A stretch of 64,000 nt of DNA, from the NCBI RefSeq assembly GCF_033097365.1, contig NZ_AP028461.1:2790001-2854000 (forward strand), read 5' to 3'. The notes under the pieces were generated by a model. The model saw only the letters and a program-made list of their open reading frames with translations. It was not told the origin of the DNA and searched no databases. Of this stretch, positions 34,401-42,184 are shown in pieces. The position numbers and the translations under genes were made by a program. Numbering within the stretch: position 1 is the first letter of the stretch; every line of letters starts with the position of its first letter. The stretch is from Actinoplanes sichuanensis. GTDB taxonomy: Bacteria > Actinomycetota > Actinomycetes > Mycobacteriales > Micromonosporaceae.

Positions 34401-34432
34401 TCCTGTCGTCCGCCTTCGGCGGACGGCCCTAA
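31418..34432 (+). CDS. NACHT-type NTPase with an NNH-like N-terminal domain
   Basis: 1004 residues, soluble. Residues 10-110 are a helical N-terminal domain (YADAVELLGGGSPLVKSLDR, then LLLAATGGGSELAISLFDGK) resembling the NNH domains that precede bacterial NACHT modules. The NTPase has Walker A LGQPGAGKSVLTRIVA (about 341-350) and Walker B PVVLLDGFDELLQ (about 410-420) with the NACHT-typical DGFDE, then LVTSRT and an SxFxRR-like helical part to about 700 (HTYEFLHATFGEYLIAR is the late NACHT 'FxHxTFxEYLxA' motif). The C-terminal 300 residues are helical. Bacterial NACHT proteins include phage-defence sensors. Start could also be the GTG at 31445. Confidence 0.85.
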   Translation: MTGGCTLRQVSKVVGYADAVELLGGGSPLVKSLDRALGGLLLAATGGGSELAISLFDGKAEAVRLGEWVITGLRDRTKGYGRYDRTQRLRAAHTIIAMAAFFAALDDIELPFEPRALALTADERRHVTGVEPAVRRLAEAEAPIPAPHLDHERLLADLRLWYASNANVLVDFAEGLAVWDDLDETRQAAARQAIRVALPAAACRRYEDLHRRLAVEMPEFALWTTDLRQRAMGTALARMDTVLDAVASGHGPGDMAATLVRAWRSALERPILSEGDVPGGLVIPALGEGYVDPDYRVRAIDTAGSPADESWWAHVPERRDLAEFLVSHLTTPAATEAPLLVLGQPGAGKSVLTRIVAARLDARHFLPVRVILRDVPAEAEIQDQIEAAVRAATGETVTWPGLVRGAGPALPVVLLDGFDELLQATGVAQSDYLNRVAAFQRREAELGRPVAVLVTSRTAVADRAGAPEGTVGIRLEPFREPHVRQWLATWNSANADGLRRRGLAELDAEVVLRQPGLAGQPLLLMMLALYDADTNALRAAGANLDESSLYERLLTAFARREVTKTHVTATGAQLAGLVELELLRLSVAAFGMFNRHRQWVTAQELDIDLEALMPSARAEPSGGFRQPLNQAEKLVGRFFFMQRGQATRDGARLHTYEFLHATFGEYLIARLIMRMLIELAEEEATAATAVFGPAGCRDGRLHALLSFAPLTNREPILAFVRELAAPGFPTGARRLPITLFQRLDERPTDQDVRGYQPVKAPGPDRYAAYDLNLLLLAVALNGEVRAGELFPGASDVALLWRRHALLWQATLSTTAWWAVVFTLQTRTAWQGERRDLVVVLDNETSTPPVEPYWLYRTHPEHPTRTTVTSWQHTRWDGIARQSNLVRDRVNETLMHAVEPLMRRIGDATTTFVVGDADTAHSIAAAISRFQIAALIGDDDENLARIAADAVHAVTRCWAPLVDPLVRDRGVLLVRELMPLLEGRVPDDIRDRWVILLSSAFGGRP

Positions 34433-34459
34433 GTGGTCCAAGCGGTAGTCCTTCGGGGG

Positions 34460-35207
34460 TTATGCGGCCAGGGCGAGTGCGGCAGGCTGGTGGTCGTAGC
34501 CGGCGGGTTGTTGGGGGTTCTGCTCTTTCTGTTCGTGTCGCTCGATCCGGGCCAAATGGTCCTCGAGGTCGGCTGGGGTGAACTTCCATCTGAAGGGCCG
34601 GGCGGTCGCGTTGTAGCGTTGCTCGAAGGCGGAGAGTCGGTCTTTGACCTAGTCAAGGCTGGTGAAGTCGTTGGGTGTCAGGACTTTGCGCTGGATGATT
34701 GAGAGGTAGATCTCGATCTGGTTGGTCCACGACGCGTGGATCGGAGTGTGGACCATGACCGCGTTCGGGAACCGTGCCGTGAGGCGGTCGATCGCGGCTT
34801 GACCGCGGTGTGAGGAGCCGTTGTCGACGACCCAGAACACTCGTTTCGCGGAGGCATACGGTTGCTGGGTCATGACCTGTTCGACCAGGGTCATGAACGG
34901 ACCGATGCCGGTCTTCGGGCTGCGGTGGGAGAAGACTCGGACGTGGTGGACGTCGTAGGCGGCCAGGTAGGCCAGGGCGCCTTTGCGCTGGTGTCCGTGG
35001 TTGACCCGCATCATCCGGGCGACGCCGGCCGGCAGGATGGGGTGGCAGCGGCAGCGGGCCTGGATGCTGGTCTTCTCGTCGCTGGAGATCACGTACTCGT
35101 CGGCGCCGAGCGCGACGTACATCAGGCACTGAGCCGGGAGCGCGTACGGTCCGGCACACGGTTGCCGGCGGCCGTCGCGCGAAGGGATGAACCTGGCGCT
35201 CACTCAT
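34460..35207 (-). pseudogene. IS630-family transposase, 5'-truncated, with amber stop
   Basis: The frame reads VISSDEKTSIQARCRCHP (first catalytic Asp), FWVVDNGSSHRGQAA (second Asp) and NQIEIYLSIIQRKVLTPNDF (Glu), the DDE core of an IS630 relative. Translation stops at a TAG (34649-34651) but the same frame resumes immediately with VKDRLSAFEQRYNATARPF to a TAA at 34460. Homologues have Gln there, so CAG has become TAG. The helix-turn-helix N-terminus (about 150 residues) is missing. It separates the NACHT gene from the TIR operon. Confidence 0.85.
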
Positions 35208-35269
35208 TGCCCGTCCCCGGTGCCCGCTTTAGGTTTTCCTCCGGCACATCTCCGAGGGCGGGAAAATAG

Positions 35270-35812
35270 GTGTTCTTCGTCAACTACCGGACCGACGACG
35301 AGATGATCGGCGCTGTCCACCTCGCGGAGAAACTCGCCGACCGAGTGGGCGCCGATAACGTCTTCCTCGACCGGCACTCGCTGCGGCCTGGTGACGACTT
35401 CGCCGCCGTGATCGAGGACCGGTTGCGTGCTTGCCGGATGCTCATCGCGCTCATCGGCCCGCGCTGGGCGGGGACGACATCCGCCGGTCGCCGGCTCGAC
35501 GACCCGGATGACTGGGTACGCCGCGAGATCGCAACCGCCTTCCGGCTCGGCCGGGACGTCGCGCCGGTCCTGGTCCGCGGTGCTCGTCCGCCCGCCGCGA
35601 GTGACCTGCCCCCGGACCTCGCCGGTTTGGCGGGCCTGCAGCATTTCGTCCTGCACGACACGTCGTTCTCGGCCGACGTCGGCCGCTTCGTGGACCTGGT
35701 CGCCGGAGCCCGACGTGGGGTCGGCCCCGGCATCGTGGACGCCGCGGTGGTCAACCAGTTCCACGGCTCGGTCGACGCCCGGGGCGCCGTTTTCGGACCG
35801 GTGCAGAACTAA
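35270..35812 (+). CDS. TIR-domain protein with a C-terminal amyloid-like motif
   Basis: 180 residues. Residues 1-145 form a bacterial TIR domain: FFVNYRTDDE, VFLDRHSLRPGDDFAAVIED, LIALIGPRW, then DDWVRREIATAF with the likely catalytic Glu at about 86 and VAPVLVRGARPP. TIR domains of this type cleave NAD+. The final 21 residues (160-180) begin VVNQFHGSVDA and end VFGPVQN. They match a segment near the N-terminus of the next protein at 13 of 21 positions, the layout of amyloid-signalling effector/NLR pairs. An in-frame TAG just before the GTG fixes the start. First gene of a four-gene operon; 3 bases to the next. Confidence 0.88.
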   Translation: MFFVNYRTDDEMIGAVHLAEKLADRVGADNVFLDRHSLRPGDDFAAVIEDRLRACRMLIALIGPRWAGTTSAGRRLDDPDDWVRREIATAFRLGRDVAPVLVRGARPPAASDLPPDLAGLAGLQHFVLHDTSFSADVGRFVDLVAGARRGVGPGIVDAAVVNQFHGSVDARGAVFGPVQN

Positions 35813-35815
35813 CGC

Positions 35816-37771
35816 ATGCCGGCCTTCGCCGACGACGGCTCCGATGACCTTCTCCGGCCGGCGGTCGTCAACAGGTTCTATGGGCCGGTCGAGGCTGGGG
35901 GAGCGACCTTCGGAACGGTCCAGGCGCTGCACGACCGACCGGCACCGGCCGCGATCCAGGGCCGGGTGGACCCACGTGAGATCGCCGCCGTCACCGATCG
36001 GTACGTCGAGCCGCCGCTCTTCCAGCAAGCGGCCCAGCGGCTGGAACGGGATCATCTGGTGGTGCTGCGCGGGCCGGTCGGACTCGGCAAGGGTGCCTCG
36101 GCGATCGCGCTGCTCAACGATGTCGGCGTTCACGAGCAATATCGCCTGCTGCCCATCGTCGGCTTGGCGGAACTGCTCAAACGCCGCTTCGAGCAGCACC
36201 ACGGGTATCTGGTCGTGGATTGGGAGCCGGGGGAGCCGGAGACCGAGTCGTTCTGGCTGGCCCTGCGTACCCGGGTGGCCGGTTTCGAGGCTCACCTGGT
36301 GATTAGCACATCGGCTCCCGGCCTGACCGGCGATCACGAGTTGGTCGCTCGCATGGCCTGGGAACCGCCCGACCGGCGGCGGCTGATCCTGGCGCACTAC
36401 CGGAACGCGGACGCCGAGATCGTAGACCGGCTCCTGCTCGAGCTACCCGCGGACGCGGCCGTCGCCGACATCACCGCGGCCACGAGCCGGATCGCCGCCG
36501 GCGTCCCGATCACGCTCGCGGTCAGCGGCGTCCGGACCGGCGCTGGCGAGGCGATCGCGCACTGGTGGAACAGGGCAACCCCGGCCGAGCGCCTGGAGGT
36601 GGTCGCGCTGGCGTTCCTCGACGGCGCCTCGCAGCGGACCTTCGAGGCGGCGCTGAGCCGGCTGCACGGCCAGATCAAACCGCTGTGGACCGGCGTGGAT
36701 GAATCGTCGAATGTTCTCGTTCTGCGTACTCGCCGTGACCGGGTCTCCGGCGACTCCCTGATCCAGGCCCACCCCGACCCGATCGCCGGCGAGCGTCGGC
36801 TGCGGCTCTGCTTCGCGTCGCCGGACGTCGCGCGCCGGATTCTGGCCGAGCTGGCCGGGCAGTCCCAGCCGGCGTTGTGGCGGGCACTGCGCGACTGGCT
36901 CGAGGGCGAACTCGCCATCGACACGATCGGCCCGGTATCGGCGGGCCTGGCGGCGCTGGCCACCGTAGACCTGGACGAAGTCGAGCACTCCTATCTGGAG
37001 CCCTGGTCGACGGCCGCCGACCACCCGCTTCGCCAGGACGCGGCGGCCCACGTTCTGGCCCGGATGTGCGACGACAGCCGCCTGCACAACGCGGCCCTGC
37101 AGACGGTCCGGAGTTGGGTCACGGCCGGGTCCCTAGCGCAGCGGCGGACGGCCGCGTTCTGCCTCGGCGGGCTGATGGGGCGGCTTTACCCGATGGAGGC
37201 GATCCGGCTGCTGTGGGCGCTGGTGGAGCGCGGCCCCGCGGACGTCGCGGCCGACGCGCTGGGCCGGCTGTTCGGCGCGCTGGTCGCGTCACGTTCGGCC
37301 GCGCATCTCGTGCTGCGCAAGCTGCGGCAGGAGTTGACCGAACACAACCGGTTCACCGGGGACGAGAACATGCGAGCCCGCACGCTCGACGTCGCGCTCC
37401 GCATCCTGTCGCTGCCCGACGACGACGGCCTGCATCCCCACATCGCGACGATGCTGTTTCGCGACGCGGACCGGGTGGAGCTCGCCGCAGACGTCTGGCA
37501 CGGTGTCCGGGCGAACTCGACAACCCGGTCGCGGGCCAGCAAAGCCCTGCACCGGACCGTGGTCGCGCTGGATCGGCTCGGCGGCATGCAGACCTCCACC
37601 GCGCTGCTTGACGCGCTCGCCCGCGGCGCCGAGGACCGTGAGCGGCTGAACCACGACCTCGAGATCACCGCGAGACGAGCAGGCGATCCTTACCGACCCC
37701 GGGTCGCGGCGCTCGTACCGGCCCAGCCCACCCTTCCGTCCACCCTGCCGCCCGGCGCAAGCGAGGACTGA
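35816..37771 (+). CDS. STAND-like NTPase with an N-terminal amyloid-like motif
   Basis: 651 residues. Residues 17-37 (beginning VVNRFYGPVEA, ending TFGTVQA) repeat the pattern at the end of the TIR protein. An NTPase core follows at about 60-330: Walker A LRGPVGLGKGASAIALL, where the residue after the lysine is Gly rather than Ser/Thr, Walker B GYLVVDWEP, a VISTSAP strand and AAGVPITLAVSGV, like the GxP motif of STAND proteins. The rest (330-640) is a helical repeat domain (ALARMCDD, AFCLGGLMGRLYPMEAIRLL) suited to target sensing. It probably senses a trigger and nucleates the TIR partner; this is inference. Confidence 0.78.
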   Translation: MPAFADDGSDDLLRPAVVNRFYGPVEAGGATFGTVQALHDRPAPAAIQGRVDPREIAAVTDRYVEPPLFQQAAQRLERDHLVVLRGPVGLGKGASAIALLNDVGVHEQYRLLPIVGLAELLKRRFEQHHGYLVVDWEPGEPETESFWLALRTRVAGFEAHLVISTSAPGLTGDHELVARMAWEPPDRRRLILAHYRNADAEIVDRLLLELPADAAVADITAATSRIAAGVPITLAVSGVRTGAGEAIAHWWNRATPAERLEVVALAFLDGASQRTFEAALSRLHGQIKPLWTGVDESSNVLVLRTRRDRVSGDSLIQAHPDPIAGERRLRLCFASPDVARRILAELAGQSQPALWRALRDWLEGELAIDTIGPVSAGLAALATVDLDEVEHSYLEPWSTAADHPLRQDAAAHVLARMCDDSRLHNAALQTVRSWVTAGSLAQRRTAAFCLGGLMGRLYPMEAIRLLWALVERGPADVAADALGRLFGALVASRSAAHLVLRKLRQELTEHNRFTGDENMRARTLDVALRILSLPDDDGLHPHIATMLFRDADRVELAADVWHGVRANSTTRSRASKALHRTVVALDRLGGMQTSTALLDALARGAEDRERLNHDLEITARRAGDPYRPRVAALVPAQPTLPSTLPPGASED

Positions 37772-37772
37772 G

Positions 37773-38807
37773 ATGTCTCCTTATCCCATCGTGCAGAGCC
37801 GTCCTCTCGATCCGCCTCGTCGGCCGTTCCTGACGCGCCGACGTGATCCGGCGGAACTGCCGCGCCCGGCTGCGCACGAGGTGCTCGTCTTCCGGATGGA
37901 CGGGCGATACGTGCTCGGCGGCCCCGGCCTCGGGGCGGGTCAAGACCTGCTCGACGCCGACTCGGTTTCGGTAGTGGACCTCCGCCGCGAGGTTCCGGTG
38001 ATGATCGAGTTGTCCCTGCCATCTGCAGAATTCGCCGACTTCACCGTGCGCGTCACCTTCGTCTGCACGGTGCTCGATCCGATCCTGGTGGTCCGCGAGG
38101 GCCGATCCAGTCTGGCCCCGGCTCTATACAGCCATCTGCGAGCGCATTCCCGGCTGCTGGATGTGGCGGTGGACTTCGGCATCGCTGAGATCAACTCCGC
38201 CCGCCGGGCGATCGTGGCCCAGATTCGCGCCTACCTCACGGTTCGGCCGCCCGCCGTCAACGGGGTGACGATGACGTTGGCCGGCATCGAGGTACTGACT
38301 CCGGCCGAGCTCACCGAGTTCGAGAAGGCCCGGCGGCACCAGCGCTTCGACCAGGAGCTCGAGCGGGAGCGGCACGCACACAAGCGGGTGCTCAGCTCCG
38401 AACAGCTGGCCTTCGAACGGACGGAGATGAAGGAAGCGATGGCGCTGATCGGTGACGATCCGCTGCGTGCGCTGCACCTGGCGTTCGCGGCTGGCCGGGT
38501 CGACGCGGCGGCGGTCGCCGAGCAGCTGCGCAGTGAACGCGAGCTGGAGCGCAACACCGAACGGGAGGATCGGTTGCGTCAGCAGAGCCAGGACCGCGAG
38601 GACCGGGCACTGCAGCTCGACACCCAGCTGCAGATCCTGCGCGAGTTGTCCAAACGCGGTCATCTGGACATGGTCAGCGTCGATATGGAGCGGATGTTGC
38701 AGGAGATCGGTGTGCCTGAGCAACTCAGCACCCTGCACACCCGCGAGCTCTCCACCGCCCGCAACGACGAGTCCGGGCCGGAGCTGAGGGAAGAAGATGA
38801 CGACTGA
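37773..38807 (+). CDS. SPFH/band-7-like protein
   Basis: 344 residues. After a basic N-terminus, residues 36-190 resemble an SPFH (band 7) domain: VLVFRMDGRYVLGGPGLGAG, then VSVVDLRREVPVMIEL, DFTVRVTFVCTVLDP and the helix VDFGIAEINSARRAIVAQIR. Residues 190-320 are a long charged coiled coil (FDQELERERHAHKRVL; ERNTEREDRLRQQSQDREDR). Such proteins form ring-like or scaffold assemblies on membranes. No transmembrane segment is present, so it may rely on the next protein for membrane contact. One base separates it from the NTPase gene and it overlaps the next gene by 11 bases. Confidence 0.7.
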   Translation: MSPYPIVQSRPLDPPRRPFLTRRRDPAELPRPAAHEVLVFRMDGRYVLGGPGLGAGQDLLDADSVSVVDLRREVPVMIELSLPSAEFADFTVRVTFVCTVLDPILVVREGRSSLAPALYSHLRAHSRLLDVAVDFGIAEINSARRAIVAQIRAYLTVRPPAVNGVTMTLAGIEVLTPAELTEFEKARRHQRFDQELERERHAHKRVLSSEQLAFERTEMKEAMALIGDDPLRALHLAFAAGRVDAAAVAEQLRSERELERNTEREDRLRQQSQDREDRALQLDTQLQILRELSKRGHLDMVSVDMERMLQEIGVPEQLSTLHTRELSTARNDESGPELREEDDD

Positions 38808-40146
38808 CACCGGCCCGGCCGCGCCCGACCGCGGCCCGGGACGTCTGCTACGGCGGTTCACCGGGGTTGACGAGTCGCTGCTCGACTGGGTGCCGCAGGA
38901 GCGGCCACGCTATTCCAGGCTCGGCGCCATCGTCCTGAACACCGGTCTGATGGCCGCGTTCTCGTTGCTGGTGGCCTTGCAGTCGGTGGTCGATGTGCCG
39001 GTCGCGGTGTTGATACCGGTGGCACTGGCCTGGGGTCTGTTCATCGTGACCTTCGACGGCTGGCTGGTCGCCACCACCCACGGCGTGGGGTCCTACAGCC
39101 GATTTCCGGTGCTGTTGCCCCGACTACTGGTGTCGCTGCTGCTGGGGTCCGTGATCGCTGAGCCGCTGGTGCTGTGGGTCTTCCGCCCGGCGATCGACGC
39201 CGAGATCATGACCCAGCGCGTATCGGAACAGTCGGAGTACGAAAGCAGGCTCCGCCTTTGCAATTCCACCTCCGGCGAGACGGCGAATCCGGCGTGTGCC
39301 GGCTACCTGCTCAATGTGGCCTCGGCCGATCCGATCCGGGACGAGCTGACACGCACCAGCGCCCAACGGGCCACCGTGAGTGCGGAGATCACTCGGTACC
39401 GTAGTGCGTGGAGCAAACTACAGGAGACGGCCAAAGCTGAGTGTGCGGGGACCGGCTCGACCGGCCGAGCCGGGGAGGGACCCGCCTGCAAGCAGCTGCG
39501 TGCTGAGGCCGACCGATACCTCGACCTGGTAAAGACCGAGCAGACCCGGCTGAACGGCCTGGACTCCACGATCCTGCGACTGAACACGGCGCTTGGGGAT
39601 GCCTCCGAGAAGCAGGAGCAGCAGACCAATGTGGCGATCGCGTCGCGAGTCGCCGAGTGGCGGGCCGCAGACGGGCAGATCGGCCTGCTGGACCGGGCCG
39701 CGGCGCTGACCCGGCTCGGGGAACGGAGCGGGGCGGTGATGGCCGCGCAATGGCTGCTCCGGATGCTCTTCATCCTCATCGACTGCCTGCCGGTGCTGAC
39801 CGCGTTCCTGGGCCGGGGCACCACGTATGACCAGTTGCTGTCACGGCGGCTGACCACCGCGCGCCTGATCCACGACCAGAAGATCGACCTGCGGGAGCGG
39901 CAGGAGGCCGCCGAGCTGGCTCTGCGCGTGCGCAAGGCTGAGGCGTACCGCAGGAGGGAGATGGACGATCTCGACGCCGGCGAGCGCTCCGACCGGGCGG
40001 CGCGGGAAGCCGGTGTCGATGAGCAGATCGAGGCTCTCGCCGCCCGGCTGCGGGGTGACCCCGTGACCTGGCGGGTGCCACCGGCACGGCCGAAGCGGGC
40101 CGAACAGCCCGGGATCTTTGCCGCCGAGCGGGCCACGCACCCCTGA
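38797..40146 (+). CDS. DUF4407 membrane protein
   Basis: 449 residues with the DUF4407 layout: three N-terminal transmembrane helices (about 45-62 LNTGLMAAFSLLVALQS, 68-88 VAVLIPVALAWGLFIVTFDG, 105-128), a long helical extracytoplasmic loop with cysteines (LRLCNSTSG; NPACAG; AECAG; GPACKQ), a fourth helix near 325 (MLFILIDCLPVLTAF) and a charged cytoplasmic coiled coil (REMDDLDAGERSDRAAREAG). The role of the family is unknown. As last gene of the TIR operon it may be the membrane platform or pore. Confidence 0.8.
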   Translation: MTTDTGPAAPDRGPGRLLRRFTGVDESLLDWVPQERPRYSRLGAIVLNTGLMAAFSLLVALQSVVDVPVAVLIPVALAWGLFIVTFDGWLVATTHGVGSYSRFPVLLPRLLVSLLLGSVIAEPLVLWVFRPAIDAEIMTQRVSEQSEYESRLRLCNSTSGETANPACAGYLLNVASADPIRDELTRTSAQRATVSAEITRYRSAWSKLQETAKAECAGTGSTGRAGEGPACKQLRAEADRYLDLVKTEQTRLNGLDSTILRLNTALGDASEKQEQQTNVAIASRVAEWRAADGQIGLLDRAAALTRLGERSGAVMAAQWLLRMLFILIDCLPVLTAFLGRGTTYDQLLSRRLTTARLIHDQKIDLRERQEAAELALRVRKAEAYRRREMDDLDAGERSDRAAREAGVDEQIEALAARLRGDPVTWRVPPARPKRAEQPGIFAAERATHP

Positions 40147-40184
40147 CCGCCTCCCCGGCCCGCCGCCGGGCCGACACCCTCGTG

Positions 40185-40909
40185 GTGACAGGAGTCGGCC
40201 CGCGGCGGCGACGACATCCCCGATCCGGCGCGGGCTTATCGGGGTGCGGCGCAAGGCTTTCCAGCGTCCGACGAGGATGGCGAAGCCGCGTTCGCCCTGC
40301 CATCGCAGACCGCGCAGGATCCGGTTGTGGGCGCGGTTGTCGACGGCGAGGGGCTTTCCGTCGGTCGGTTGTTTGACCGGGGTCTTGATGTCCTGACAGT
40401 GCTTTCGCAGCCGGAGTCGGCCAAGGTCGGCAGGTCGAGTTCGGCGGCCGGCCAGTTCAGTGTGGCGGTGACGCCTAGTTCAGGGGCGCAACGGGTGTCG
40501 TGCAGATGCCCCGGCATTGCCGCCGAGGTCCAGATGAGCAGTCCGTCCGGACGCATGACCGCCTGAATGTTCGCGCCGAAGTCGCGGTGTTTTCCCGAGA
40601 ACCAGGTGTCGATGGTCTTGCCTTTGACCGACAGAGTGGTCTCGGTCAGCCGGTCGCAGTCGAACAGCTTGCCGTCGAGGATGACGTACGACCAGCCGTC
40701 GGCAGCCACGCGCTTCAGCGCGGTGTGCAGGTCCTGTGCTTGGGCGGCGAGCACGGCGACGCCTTCGTCGCGGTAGCGGTACGCGGTCGCCCGGGAGATC
40801 CAAAACCGGCGCCCAGCAGCGTCAAGTCTTCCCGCTTGCGGAACCAGACGAGTACGAGCAGTGCCTGGTAAAAGCAGGTCAGCGCACGAGTCTTCTTCCG
40901 GGTGCCATT
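40185..40909 (-). pseudogene. IS5-type DDE transposase remnant, frameshifted
   Basis: Pieces in three frames match the DDE_Tnp_4 transposases of actinobacteria: GTRKKTRALTCFYQALLVLV, then (new frame) DGWSYVILDGKLFDCDRL, FSGKHRDFGANIQAV and AMPGHLHDT, then (new frame) KTPVKQPTDGKPLAVDNRAH and LRGLRWQGERGFAILVGRWK. At least two frameshifts and a lost 3' end show it is dead. It lies between the DUF4407 gene and the SLATT pair, starting right after the stop of the small gene at 40930. Confidence 0.82.
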
Positions 40910-40929
40910 CGCTGCTGAGATCAGTTCAC

Positions 40930-41214
40930 TTATTGGGTCTTGCGCGACTGGCTGATGCGTGCCAACCGCCCTGCCGCCGTCTCCTGCACGATCCGGTACA
41001 GGTTGGCAACCTTCGCCGCCCAGTGTGTCCTCTGGAACTCCCAGTCGTCGATGCTGAGCGGGCCCCGGATGGCCTCGATCGTCGCCAGCGGGATCTCCGG
41101 GAACAGCGGATTGGGAGTGAACCGGAAGTGGTAGCTTCGTCCGGCGAGGATGAGGCTGTCGATGTGACCGACCCGAGCGTCGCGGCTGTCTGCGAATCCG
41201 ATCTCGGGCATCAT
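40930..41214 (-). CDS. Small protein paired with the SLATT gene
   Basis: 94 residues: MMPEIGFADSRDARVGHIDS, LILAGRSYHFRFTPNPLFP, then WEFQRTHWAAKVANLYRIVQ. Soluble, with an aromatic-rich middle. Not recognised. It begins 33 bases after the SLATT stop on the same strand, so the two are likely co-transcribed. The insertion remnant begins 20 bases past its stop, so its C-terminus may have been cut short. Confidence 0.6.
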   Translation of the reverse strand: MMPEIGFADSRDARVGHIDSLILAGRSYHFRFTPNPLFPEIPLATIEAIRGPLSIDDWEFQRTHWAAKVANLYRIVQETAAGRLARISQSRKTQ

Positions 41215-41247
41215 GAGGGTCGGCAGGCTGATTCGGGTTCGGGTCTC

Positions 41248-42126
41248 CTACAAGCGGCGCGACGACGTCCACAAGCTGTGCTCCCGCGAGATGGCGGTCT
41301 CGGCTTCGGCGACGAACGCCGGCCATCCGGGCTCCGTCACCGATTCGGCCAGGGTCTCGACGGAGGACAGCTCGTGGGCGGCCACCGCATAGGCTCTCGC
41401 GGTCGCGCCGTACTGTCGCGTCTGTGCCCAGGCCGATGCCCCGGCGACGACTGCCGAGATGATGCCCAGCAGGTCGAAGTCGATGATGTCGGCCGCTCGC
41501 AGCACCGCAGCCACGACTCCGAACAGCTCCAGCGCGATCGCGGACAGCATGAAGATCTGGCCGTTGCCTTCGGCGGTGCGGGCGCGGGCGCGGTACCAGG
41601 CTCGCTGATCCTGGATACGGCCCTGCAGGTAGCGGCTTTTACGGTCGACGAACGGTGCTCGGCGCAACGCGTCCATGTCGGCGGTGATCTGTGTTTCACC
41701 GCCGTCGACCGGTAACGGGAAGTCGCTGCCCAGTGCCCGTGCCACGCTCGCCAGCTGCGCCAGGAAGGTGGCCCTCATGTCGGCGGCGTCCGCAGTGACC
41801 GGGAACGGATCGCCGCCGACCGCGTAACGCCAAGAGAGCGTCTTGGTCGACTCGGCTGCGCTTCTCGCCTCGTACCACCGGGTCTCCGGACGCGTTGCGA
41901 AGAGGACCAGCTCCGCGGCGAGTGCTGTCAGGAAGGCAACAAACGCGACCCAGGCCCACACGTCCACCGATCCGAGGTGCCAGCCCAGGGCACCGCCGGC
42001 AGCGGCGACGACCAGGGCGGTCAGGCGGACTCGGGTGGCGCGTAGATAGTGGGATTGGCCGGATCTCGATGCGGCGCTGGCGGATCGGCAGAAGGTTCCA
42101 TAGGCCAAACCCTGCGGCGAACCCAT
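41248..42126 (-). CDS. SLATT/DUF4231 double-hairpin membrane protein
   Basis: 292 residues. An N-terminal SLATT_3-like unit has two helices at about 28-75 (LTALVVAAAGGALGWHLG; WAWVAFVAFLTALAAELVLF), then ETRWYEARSAAESTKTLSWR. A second unit starts at RYLQGRIQDQRAWYRARART with two more helices (IFMLSAIALELFGVVAAVLR; LLGIISAVVAGASAW) and ends ISREHSLWTSS, the SLATT_1/DUF4231 pattern. SLATT proteins are predicted pore-forming effectors of bacterial conflict systems. The ATG 42126 is chosen because TACAAT sits 6 bases before it, which implies a leaderless mRNA. Confidence 0.8.
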   Translation of the reverse strand: MGSPQGLAYGTFCRSASAASRSGQSHYLRATRVRLTALVVAAAGGALGWHLGSVDVWAWVAFVAFLTALAAELVLFATRPETRWYEARSAAESTKTLSWRYAVGGDPFPVTADAADMRATFLAQLASVARALGSDFPLPVDGGETQITADMDALRRAPFVDRKSRYLQGRIQDQRAWYRARARTAEGNGQIFMLSAIALELFGVVAAVLRAADIIDFDLLGIISAVVAGASAWAQTRQYGATARAYAVAAHELSSVETLAESVTEPGWPAFVAEAETAISREHSLWTSSRRL

Positions 42127-42132
42127 CTGAGC

Positions 42133-42138
42133 ATTGTA
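42133..42138 (-). promoter_or_regulatory. Leaderless -10 element of the SLATT gene
   Basis: TACAAT on the minus strand ends 6 bases before the ATG, so transcription should start at or next to the start codon. No clear -35 element is visible. Confidence 0.5.
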
Positions 42139-42184
42139 GACGTACCTCGTGCTGCGTCGCCGGCTGCCGGAGACGCCGCACACG

